A program made the translations under genes and the position numbers. Below the pieces are notes generated by a model that saw only the letters and a list, made by a program, of their open reading frames with translations, did no database searches and was not told where the DNA came from. 15,378 nucleotides of DNA from positions 1 through 15,378 of the forward strand of contig JAMWBY010000025.1 in NCBI GenBank assembly GCA_023818745.1, given 5' to 3'. This document shows, one piece after another, positions 6,990 through 13,670 of this stretch. How positions within the stretch are numbered: the first letter of the stretch is position 1; each line of letters opens with the position of its first letter. The stretch comes from Candidatus Omnitrophota bacterium (GTDB lineage Bacteria; Ratteibacteria; UBA8468; B48-G9; JAFGKM01).

Positions 6990-8684
6990 ATGTTAAGCGA
7001 TCTTGAAATTGCTCAGAAAGCAAAAATGAAAAATATAAGAGAAATTGCAGAGGAAGCAGGAATAGATGAAGAATATCTTGAATTGTATGGTAATTATAAG
7101 GCAAAAGTTTCTCTTGAGATACTAAATAAATTAAAGGATAGACCTAATGGTAAATATATTGATGTAACTGCAATAACACCAACTCCTCTTGGAGAAGGGA
7201 AAACAGTTACTACAATAGGACTTTCTCAAGCAATAGGAAAACTTAAAAAAAGTGTTTTCACATGCATAAGACAGCCATCTCTTGGTCCTGTTTTCGGAAT
7301 TAAAGGAGGTGCTGCTGGTGGTGGATATTCCCAGGTTATTCCTATGGAGGATTTTAATTTACACTTAACAGGAGATGTTCATGCAGTTGGAATTGCCCAT
7401 AATTTACTTTCTGCTTTTGTAGATAATTCTGTGTATAAAGGAAATCCTTTGAATATAGACCCTTTAACAATAACATGGCCAAGAGTTGTTGATGTGTCTG
7501 ATAGATTTTTAAGACATATAATTATAGGTCTTGGAGGAAAAGAAAATGGATTTCCAAGAGAAACTGGTTTTGATATAACAGTTGCTTCTGAAGTTATGGC
7601 TATTTTAGCATTAACAACAGGCCTTTTTGATTTGAGAAAACGTCTTTCAAAAATTATTGTTGCTCAGACATATGATAAAAAACCAGTTACTGCAGAAGAT
7701 GTTAAAGCAGCAGGAGCAATGACTGTGTTACTTAAAGATGCTATAAAACCGACCTTAATGCAGACACTTGAACATACACCTGTTTTTGTTCATGCAGGTC
7801 CTTTTGCTAATATAGCCCATGGAAATAGTTCAATAATTGCTGACCTTATTGCGATAAAACTTGCTGAATATGTTGTCACTGAAAGTGGATTTGGTGCAGA
7901 TTGTGGAATGGAAAAATTTATGAATATTAAATGTAGATACAGTGGACTTAAACCAGATTGTGTTGTCATTGTTTGTTCAATTAGAGCTTTAAAAGCACAT
8001 AGTGGTAAATTTAAAGTTGTTCCAGGCAAGCCACTTGATAAAGGACTTATCCAAGAGAATATTCCTGCGCTTGTTGAAGGAGCAAGTAATTTAAAAAAAC
8101 AGATAGAAAACGCTAAAATTTTTGGGATACCTGTTGTTGTTGCAATAAACAAATTTTATACAGATACCCAAAAAGAAATTGAAAAAACAAAAGAACTTGC
8201 AGTTGAATTTGGAGCTGATGATGTAGCTATAAGTGAGGTATGGGAAAAAGGTGGGGATGGCGGAATTGAACTTGCTGAAAAAGTTATAAAAGCATGTGAA
8301 AAAGAAAAAAATTTCCAGTTTTTATATCCACTCCAATTGCCTATTAAGAAAAAAATAGAAATAATTGCTACAAAGATATATGGTGCAGAAAAAGTTGAAT
8401 ATTCATCACTTGCGGAAGAAAAAATAAAATTATATACAAAATGGGGATATGAAAATTTACCAATTTGTATGGCAAAAACACATCTTTCTTTATCTCATGA
8501 TCCTAATTTAAAAGGTGCACCAGAAGGATTTACGTTACCCATAAGAGATGTAAGAATTTCAGCAGGGGCAGGATTTTTATATCCTCTTTGCGGAGAGATG
8601 AGAACAATGCCTGGATTGCCAACTGAGCCTGCTGGAACAAAAGTAGATATTAATGAAGATGGTCAAATAGTAGGACTTTTTTAA
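6990..8684 (+). CDS. fhs: Formate--tetrahydrofolate ligase
   Basis: Forms 10-formyl-THF from formate, THF and ATP, or runs backward to yield ATP; it supplies one-carbon units for purines and formyl-Met and is step two of the methyl branch of the Wood-Ljungdahl pathway. The 564 residues match the usual 555-560. Visible: the ATP loop TPTPLGEGKT (about 63-72), the family signature around GGAAGGGYSQVIPMEDFNLH (about 106-125), FANIAHGNSS, and a C-terminal GAGFLYPLCGEMRTMPGLP. The start is the ATG at 6990, with AAGGAGG five bases upstream; the in-frame TTG at 6939 coincides with the promoter -35 and is rejected. The gene is divergent from the CoA synthetase, and its stop is immediately followed by the sufC start, so it heads a four-gene operon. 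No other Wood-Ljungdahl gene is in view. Confidence 0.97.
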   Translation: MLSDLEIAQKAKMKNIREIAEEAGIDEEYLELYGNYKAKVSLEILNKLKDRPNGKYIDVTAITPTPLGEGKTVTTIGLSQAIGKLKKSVFTCIRQPSLGPVFGIKGGAAGGGYSQVIPMEDFNLHLTGDVHAVGIAHNLLSAFVDNSVYKGNPLNIDPLTITWPRVVDVSDRFLRHIIIGLGGKENGFPRETGFDITVASEVMAILALTTGLFDLRKRLSKIIVAQTYDKKPVTAEDVKAAGAMTVLLKDAIKPTLMQTLEHTPVFVHAGPFANIAHGNSSIIADLIAIKLAEYVVTESGFGADCGMEKFMNIKCRYSGLKPDCVVIVCSIRALKAHSGKFKVVPGKPLDKGLIQENIPALVEGASNLKKQIENAKIFGIPVVVAINKFYTDTQKEIEKTKELAVEFGADDVAISEVWEKGGDGGIELAEKVIKACEKEKNFQFLYPLQLPIKKKIEIIATKIYGAEKVEYSSLAEEKIKLYTKWGYENLPICMAKTHLSLSHDPNLKGAPEGFTLPIRDVRISAGAGFLYPLCGEMRTMPGLPTEPAGTKVDINEDGQIVGLF

Positions 8685-9401
8685 ATGTTAAAAATAGAAA
8701 ATTTAAATGTCAAAGTCGGAGACAGTTTAATCCTTAAAGATATTTCTTTAGAACTTGGTGAAAATGAACGACTTATTATATTTGGTCCAAACGGTTCAGG
8801 GAAAACTACTCTTTTAAAAGTAATTATGGGAATCTCTGGTTATGAGATTTTAAAAGGAAAGATTTTTTTTGTAAATAAGGATATAACAAATTTAACTATA
8901 AGCGAAAGAGCAAAACTTGGTATAGGAATTATGTTTCAAAATCCACCAAAAATAAGTGGAATAAAAATTTTTCAACTTGCAAAATATATTTGTGATAATG
9001 AAGAGGAAATAAAAATACTTGCCCAAAAATTAAAAGTAGATGAATTTTTAAGAAGAGATTTAAATGTTGACCTTTCAGGAGGAGAAATTAAAAGAGTTGA
9101 ATTGTTTCAGGTCTTACTTCAAAAACCAAAACTTCTTTTACTTGATGAGCCAGAATCAGGAGTAGATATTGAAAATATTTCAATAATGGGAAGTGTTTTA
9201 AATGAATATATAAAAGAAACAAAATGTTCTGCTTTAGTTATAACTCATACTGGTTATATTCTTGATTATATTGAAGGAGAGAAAGGTTGTGTAATAACAA
9301 ATGGAAAAATAAGGTGTCGTAGACAACCCAAAAAAGTTCTTGATACAATAAGAAAAAGTGGTTATGATAAATGTGAAGAATGCAAATGGAAAAAAGAATA
9401 G
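8685..9401 (+). CDS. sufC: SufC-type Fe-S assembly ATPase (minimal SUF/SMS type)
   Basis: A 238-residue soluble ABC ATPase that drives Fe-S cluster assembly on a SufB/D-type scaffold. Walker A is GPNGSGKTT (34-42), followed by Q-loop MFQNPPKISGI, ABC signature LSGGEIKRVE, Walker B LLLLDEPESGVDIENI and the switch-histidine region THTGYILDY. The Q-loop sequence and the DEPxSGVD form are typical of SufC rather than transport ATPases, and no permease gene is nearby; a SufB-family partner follows at once. The ATG touches the fhs stop with no base between, so translation is probably coupled; an AGGA about ten bases upstream is the only ribosome site. The C-terminus ends in an unusual cysteine tail, YDKCEECKWKKE. 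No SufS, SufE/SufU or SufA gene is present, as expected for a sulfide-using minimal system. Confidence 0.88.
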   Translation: MLKIENLNVKVGDSLILKDISLELGENERLIIFGPNGSGKTTLLKVIMGISGYEILKGKIFFVNKDITNLTISERAKLGIGIMFQNPPKISGIKIFQLAKYICDNEEEIKILAQKLKVDEFLRRDLNVDLSGGEIKRVELFQVLLQKPKLLLLDEPESGVDIENISIMGSVLNEYIKETKCSALVITHTGYILDYIEGEKGCVITNGKIRCRRQPKKVLDTIRKSGYDKCEECKWKKE

Positions 9402-10474
9402 AAAATAAAGAAGAAATAAAGGAAGTTGGATTTAATATTGAAGAAAAAGAAAGAGCAGGGAGTTTTATACAGTCAGATAACAAAATTATTTTAACAAGGT
9501 CATTACAGGAAGGAGTTGAAGTTTTACCAATTGATAAAGCGATTGAAATTTATCCTGAAATAAAAGATAAATATTGGGGAAAAGGATTTGAAGAAATTGG
9601 TATTGATTTTGAGAAAAAGACAGAGGGAGGGTATTTTATTAGGATTAAAAAAGATACAAAAACAATTTTTCCTGTTCAGGCATGTTTATATTTAAAAAGT
9701 AAAAAATTTAAACAGAAAGTTCATAATATTGTAGTTATAGAAGAAAATGCACAGGCACATCTAATAACAGGTTGTACAAGTGCAAAAGATACAGAAGATG
9801 CATATCATCTTGGTATTTCAGAGTTTTTTGTTCATAAAGGTGGTTTTTTAAATTTTACAATGATACACTCATGGAAAGAAAATATTGAAGTTGAGCCAAA
9901 GAGTGTTGCTGTAGTTGAAGAAAATGGAATTTTTGTTTCAAATTATATAAATCTAAAACCAGTAAAAAAAATAGTTATGTATCCTACAGCAATACTTGAA
10001 GGGAAAAATTCAAGAGCAAGATTTAATTCAATTATTCTTTCTTTTCCTGATTCATATCATGATATAGGTTCAAGATGTATTCTTGCCAATTCTGGAACTT
10101 CAGCAGAAATTATAAGTAGGTCTGTAAGTTATGGCGGGATTGTTATAGCAAGAGGGCATATAAAATCAACCTTTCCTTCTACGCGTGGACATCTTGAATG
10201 TAAAGGATTGCTATTATCAGAAAAAGGAATAATTCATGCAATACCTGAACTTGAAACATTATATCAGGATGTAGAGTTGACACATGAAGCATCTATTGGG
10301 AAAATTAAAAAAGAAGAAATTGAATATCTGGCAAGTAGGGGTATTTCAGAGGAAGAAGCACAATCGTTAATTATAAGAGGGTTTATGAATGTTGAAATAC
10401 TTGGTCTTCCTGATATGCTTGAAAAAGAAATAAATAAAATATTAAATAAGGTTAAAAATGCTTCAAAGATATAA
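9380..10474 (+). CDS. sufB: SufB/SufD-family Fe-S cluster scaffold (SmsB-like)
   Basis: Scaffold partner of SufC, 364 residues, shorter than SufB of full SUF systems (about 470-495) and in the range of the minimal archaeal/anaerobe form. It carries the right-handed beta-helix core and the conserved C-terminal block: ARGHIKSTFPSTRGHLECKGLLL (Cys274, in the place of the SufB cluster-site cysteine), LTHEASIGKI (His302, Glu303) and EYLASRGISEEEAQSLIIRGFM. Having both the cysteine and the HEA glutamate favours a SufB-like scaffold over a SufD-like helper, and one such gene suggests a homodimer. The start overlaps the end of sufC; ATGs at 9380 and 9386 are both possible, and a purine stretch (GTGAAGAA) is better spaced for 9386. 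Residue numbers use 9380. The 3' end overlaps the TPR gene by 17 bases. Confidence 0.88.
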   Translation: MQMEKRIENKEEIKEVGFNIEEKERAGSFIQSDNKIILTRSLQEGVEVLPIDKAIEIYPEIKDKYWGKGFEEIGIDFEKKTEGGYFIRIKKDTKTIFPVQACLYLKSKKFKQKVHNIVVIEENAQAHLITGCTSAKDTEDAYHLGISEFFVHKGGFLNFTMIHSWKENIEVEPKSVAVVEENGIFVSNYINLKPVKKIVMYPTAILEGKNSRARFNSIILSFPDSYHDIGSRCILANSGTSAEIISRSVSYGGIVIARGHIKSTFPSTRGHLECKGLLLSEKGIIHAIPELETLYQDVELTHEASIGKIKKEEIEYLASRGISEEEAQSLIIRGFMNVEILGLPDMLEKEINKILNKVKNASKI

Positions 10475-11006
10475 AATTTATCTCTTAATTTTTATTTTAG
10501 GTGTTTTATCAATTAAAGTATATGAATCAAGAGTTATAAATATTTTGTGGGTAAAAGCGGATATGGCATTCCATTCAGGAAAATATAACATTGCTGAAAA
10601 GTATCTTGGAAGAATAATAAAAATAAATCCGTCAGAAATTGATGCTTATGTTTTAAAAGCATGGCTTGAGTGGAGCCAGGCAATATCTAAAAAGGAGACA
10701 AAAAAAATTAGTTCAGCGTTAAGAACATTGAGAATTGGGCAATGGAATAATCCTTTAGAGTATAAATTATATCTTGAAGAAGGAATAATGTGGAATGCTC
10801 TTGGAAATGATGAAGAAGCACTTAGAGCATTTAAAATTGTTTACATTATAGGAACTGTGCCTTATGCAAGGTTATATCCTCATAAGTTAAAACAGATGGG
10901 TAAAAAATATGAAGCATATAAAGTGATGAAAAAAATATATGAAAAAACTAAGGATGAGTTAACTCTTCAATGTCTTGAACGATTAAAAAAGGAAATCAAT
11001 ACCTAA
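10458..11006 (+). CDS. Membrane-anchored TPR-repeat protein, function unknown
   Basis: A 182-residue protein with a short basic start (MLQRYK) and one hydrophobic segment (about 7-20, IYLLIFILGVLSIK), which looks like an uncleaved signal anchor; the rest would face outward. Helical repeats follow: about 28-61 (WVKADMAFHSGKYNIAEKYL, ending KINPSE, a classic TPR end) and about 104-137 (YLEEGIMWNALGNDEEALRAF), with a weaker third near 138-170. TPR arrays bind other proteins; no catalytic residue is visible. The ATG has AAGG six bases upstream and the first 17 bases overlap the sufB-like gene, so it is expressed with fhs and suf. A role in Fe-S assembly is not established; the link is only positional. 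It ends six bases from a convergent gene. Confidence 0.8.
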   Translation: MLQRYKIYLLIFILGVLSIKVYESRVINILWVKADMAFHSGKYNIAEKYLGRIIKINPSEIDAYVLKAWLEWSQAISKKETKKISSALRTLRIGQWNNPLEYKLYLEEGIMWNALGNDEEALRAFKIVYIIGTVPYARLYPHKLKQMGKKYEAYKVMKKIYEKTKDELTLQCLERLKKEINT

Positions 11007-11012
11007 TCTTTA

Positions 11013-11843
11013 TTATATATTCAAAAGAGTTATTAATTTTTTAGCATAAGTTAAATAAGTTTTATATGTAATTTCAGGGTCTCCAACTTTTCCTATATGA
11101 ACAACACTTGCTATATGTGGTTCTATTGATACAAATCCATCATATCCAGATTCCTTTAAATCTATAAGTATTTCTTTTACCTTTGCACAACCTTCCCCAG
11201 GAAAAGTTGCTTTTTCTTCTTTATCAAAATCCTTCACATGAACATATTCAATATAAGGTTTTACTTTCTTATAAAAATCCCATGGGTCAACACCTTTGTT
11301 ATAATGGAGAACATTTCCTATATCATACAATAATTTAAAATTTGGAGAATTTACTTCTTTAACTAACCTTACCATATTTTCTGCGCTTGTTCCTCCCCAA
11401 CCAGAACAATTCTCATGAACAATAATTATTCCAGCATCTTCAGCCATTTTTGTTAATTCCTTCATTCTTTTTATTACTGCTTCTGCCCATTTTTCTTCAG
11501 GCCATGGATTATCCGGGTCATTAGGCCAGGACATTACTCTTATATATTTTGTATTAAATTTTTTCATCCTTGGAATTGCTCTTTTAAGTTCATCGTAATC
11601 CTTTTTAAAATCACCTGAAATTTTTGTTGCCCAGTTTGCTATACAACTTGCAAAACAGGAGACCTTCATTCCATTTTCATTTACTTTTCTATAAACTTCT
11701 TCAAATTTTTCATCGCTCATCATTGTTAAGTTTTCGTTATCCACATTCCTTATTTCCATATATTCCCATCCAATTTCTTTATGTGCCTTAATTTGAATTT
11801 CAATTGGTTGTCCCGCTTCATCACTTATACCTGAAAATTTCAT
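11013..11843 (-). CDS. Xylose isomerase-like TIM-barrel protein (sugar phosphate isomerase/epimerase), second copy
   Basis: A 276-residue TIM-barrel protein of the same superfamily as the gene at 2850. Putative metal ligands: Glu144 (IIVHENCSG), Asp174 (LLYDIGN), His202 (YVHVKD) and Glu241 (VSIEPH), with a conserved glycine-rich PGEGCAKVKEIL loop. The opening MKFSGISDEAG and the HEN-YDIGN-HVKD-EPH order are characteristic of cytosolic sugar or inositol epimerases, but the substrate is not identifiable. The ATG (11841-11843) has a very strong AAGGAGGT upstream. It has its own near-consensus promoter and is flanked by a convergent gene on one side and divergent rplM on the other, so it is a single-gene unit. 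Little resemblance outside the motifs to the protein at 2850-3725. Confidence 0.87.
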   Translation of the reverse strand: MKFSGISDEAGQPIEIQIKAHKEIGWEYMEIRNVDNENLTMMSDEKFEEVYRKVNENGMKVSCFASCIANWATKISGDFKKDYDELKRAIPRMKKFNTKYIRVMSWPNDPDNPWPEEKWAEAVIKRMKELTKMAEDAGIIIVHENCSGWGGTSAENMVRLVKEVNSPNFKLLYDIGNVLHYNKGVDPWDFYKKVKPYIEYVHVKDFDKEEKATFPGEGCAKVKEILIDLKESGYDGFVSIEPHIASVVHIGKVGDPEITYKTYLTYAKKLITLLNI

Positions 11844-11864
11844 ATTACCTCCTTTTTTTTCAAT

Positions 11865-11893
11865 AATTTACTTCAATAATTTTCTCCTGTCAA
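11865..11893 (-). promoter_or_regulatory. Promoter of the second TIM-barrel gene
   Basis: Minus strand: perfect TTGACA (11888-11893), 17-base spacer, TAAATT (11865-11870; four of six). The predicted start near 11858 gives a leader of about 15 bases holding the AAGGAGGT ribosome site. An isolated TATAAT (revcomp of 11894-11899) lies just upstream without a matching -35. Confidence 0.55.
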
Positions 11894-11906
11894 ATTATAC
11901 AATTTA

Positions 11907-11935
11907 TTGACTAAAAATTTTTTTTGAGTTAAAAT
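11907..11935 (+). promoter_or_regulatory. Promoter of rplM and the downstream operon
   Basis: TTGACT (11907-11912), 17-base spacer, TAAAAT (11930-11935; five of six). The predicted start near 11942 leaves a leader of about 50 bases, longer than at most other promoters here. I see no stable hairpin resembling known L13 leaders. The 149-base gap 11844-11992 otherwise holds only the divergent promoter. Confidence 0.6.
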
Positions 11936-11992
11936 TATTTAAATTTCAGTAAACCTTTAATTATTAGTTTTGCAAAAGTCATAGGAGGAAAA

Positions 11993-12442
11993 ATGACAAA
12001 GACACAAATTGCTAAAAAAGAAATGATAAAAAGAAAATGGTATCTTGTTGATGCAAATGGTCAGATTCTTGGAAGACTTGCAAGTAAAGTAGCAAAAATT
12101 TTAATGGGTAAGCATAAGCCAATTTATACTCCAAACGTTGATACGGGTGATTATGTAATTGTGATAAATGCAGAAAAAATAAAGGTAACGGGTAAAAAAC
12201 TTCAGGATAAAATTTATTATAAACATACCCCAGGATATCTTGGACATTTAAAGGCGGAAAGGTTAGGTTCATTACTCAATAGAAGACCTGAAGCAGTAAT
12301 AAGATTTGCGGTTGAAGGAATGTTGCCTAAAAATTCTCTTGGTAGAAAAATGATTAAAAAATTAAAAGTTTATAAAGGAGACCAACATCCTCATAAATCT
12401 CAAAAAGTAGAAATTTTAAATTTAAGTGAGGTGAACTTATGA
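11993..12442 (+). CDS. rplM: Large ribosomal subunit protein uL13
   Basis: Ribosomal protein of 149 residues, the normal length, that binds 23S rRNA early in 50S assembly. Family blocks are intact: RKWYLVDANGQILGRLASKVAKIL (about 14-37), GDYVIVINAEKIKVTGKK (about 52-69) and the C-terminal GMLPKNSLGRKMIKKLKVYKGDQHPH. The ATG lies four bases after AGGAGG. Its TGA stop overlaps the ATG of the next gene by four bases (ATGA), a translational coupling signal. What is unusual is the neighbour: in most bacteria rplM is followed by rpsI (uS9), but here a NifV/LeuA-like enzyme follows, so uS9 must be encoded elsewhere. Expression from a growth-regulated ribosomal promoter would carry the metabolic genes along. 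Confidence 0.97.
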   Translation: MTKTQIAKKEMIKRKWYLVDANGQILGRLASKVAKILMGKHKPIYTPNVDTGDYVIVINAEKIKVTGKKLQDKIYYKHTPGYLGHLKAERLGSLLNRRPEAVIRFAVEGMLPKNSLGRKMIKKLKVYKGDQHPHKSQKVEILNLSEVNL

Positions 12443-13668
12443 ATAAAATATATATTATTGATGTCACAAACAGAGATGGAGTCCAAACAGCACATCTTGG
12501 ACTTGCAAAACTTGAAAAAACAATGATTAATATTTATTTAAATCAAATGGGAATTTTTCAGAGTGAGGCAGGGTTTCCAGTCACAAAACATGAAATCAAC
12601 TACTTAAATGCAAATATGGACCTTGTTGAAAAAGGAGTTTTAAAACCGATAAGAATTTCTGGATGGATGCGGGCTGTTGTTAGTGATGTTGAAGAAGCAT
12701 TTAAAAATATACCCAAATTAAAGCATGTAAATCTTTCAATTTCAACTTCTGAACAGATGATAATGGGTAAATTTCAAGGAAAAATGGGATTTCAAGATGT
12801 TATAAAAACTATGGTTGAAGCAGTAAAAGCAGCAAAGGAACTTGGAGCAGAAACAATAGGAGTAAATGCAGAAGATGCTTCAAGAACAAAAATAGAAAAT
12901 TTAATTGAATTTGCAATTGCAGCAAAGGAAGCAGGAGCAGATAGAATAAGATATTGTGATACTCTTGGATATGATACTCCCTTCACAATTTATGAAAATA
13001 TATATAAAATTGCAGAATCTACTGAAATGCCAATTGAACTTCACTGTCATAATGACCTTGGGATGGCGGTTGCATGTTCCATTGCAGGCGCAAAAGGTGC
13101 AGTTGATGCAGGAGTTGATGCATATATAAATACAACAATAAATGGTATGGGAGAAAGGGCAGGGAATGCTGATTTGGTATCTGTTATTCTTGCTGTTAAA
13201 TATGGTGCAGGTATGGAAAAATATAAAATAGATGAGAATATAAATTTGAAAATGGCTTGGAAAATTTCTCATTATGCTTCTTATGCTTTTAAAGTGCCAA
13301 TTCCAATAAATCAAGTTGGTGTTGGGAAAAATGCCTTTGCTCATTCTTCTGGAATTCATGTTGATGGTGCTTTGAAAGATAAGAGAAATTATGAACTTTA
13401 TGATTTTGAAGAACTGGGAAGGGGAGAACCAGAAATTGTTGAAACAGGAAGAATGATTATTCTTGGAGAATATAGTGGAATTAAAGGATTGAGAAATGTG
13501 TATGGTAAACTTGAAATAGAATTTAAAGATGAAGAAGAGGCAAGAAAAATTCTTGAACTTGCAAGATATGCAAATGTCCATAAACAGAAACCAGTTACAG
13601 AAGATGAATTGATTTTTATAGCAAAACACCCTGAAGAAGCACGAAAGATAATGACAATGACTCCTTAA
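12439..13668 (+). CDS. NifV/LeuA-family synthase: homocitrate synthase or Re-citrate synthase
   Basis: A 409-residue Claisen-condensing enzyme joining acetyl-CoA to a 2-oxo acid. It has the TIM barrel with RDG (Arg12, Asp13), the metal motif ELHCHNDLGMA (His202, His204), NGMGERAGNAD (about 235-245) and HSSGIHVDG (His302, His307). It lacks the LeuA C-terminal leucine-binding domain (LeuA is about 500 residues), which argues against a standard isopropylmalate synthase. The entry motif is TNRDGVQ, not the usual TLRDGEQ; this and the LSISTSEQMI and LGRGEPEIVETGR blocks match, from memory, a clostridial/anaerobe subgroup that includes the Re-citrate synthase of Clostridium kluyveri. Homocitrate synthase (lysine, or nitrogenase cofactor) remains open. 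The start has GAGGTGA upstream and overlaps rplM by four bases; the LeuC-like gene follows after two bases. Confidence 0.85.
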   Translation: MNKIYIIDVTNRDGVQTAHLGLAKLEKTMINIYLNQMGIFQSEAGFPVTKHEINYLNANMDLVEKGVLKPIRISGWMRAVVSDVEEAFKNIPKLKHVNLSISTSEQMIMGKFQGKMGFQDVIKTMVEAVKAAKELGAETIGVNAEDASRTKIENLIEFAIAAKEAGADRIRYCDTLGYDTPFTIYENIYKIAESTEMPIELHCHNDLGMAVACSIAGAKGAVDAGVDAYINTTINGMGERAGNADLVSVILAVKYGAGMEKYKIDENINLKMAWKISHYASYAFKVPIPINQVGVGKNAFAHSSGIHVDGALKDKRNYELYDFEELGRGEPEIVETGRMIILGEYSGIKGLRNVYGKLEIEFKDEEEARKILELARYANVHKQKPVTEDELIFIAKHPEEARKIMTMTP

Positions 13669-13670
13669 AA

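Noticed and set aside
7790..8152. Minus-strand open frame of 120 codons inside fhs
   Set aside because: Antisense to strongly conserved fhs sequence, with no start signal or family resemblance.
11942..11992. L13-type autoregulatory leader before rplM
   Set aside because: Only short pairings are possible (a CCT with the AGG of the ribosome site, and the palindrome TTTTGCAAAA); nothing matches a stable leader fold.
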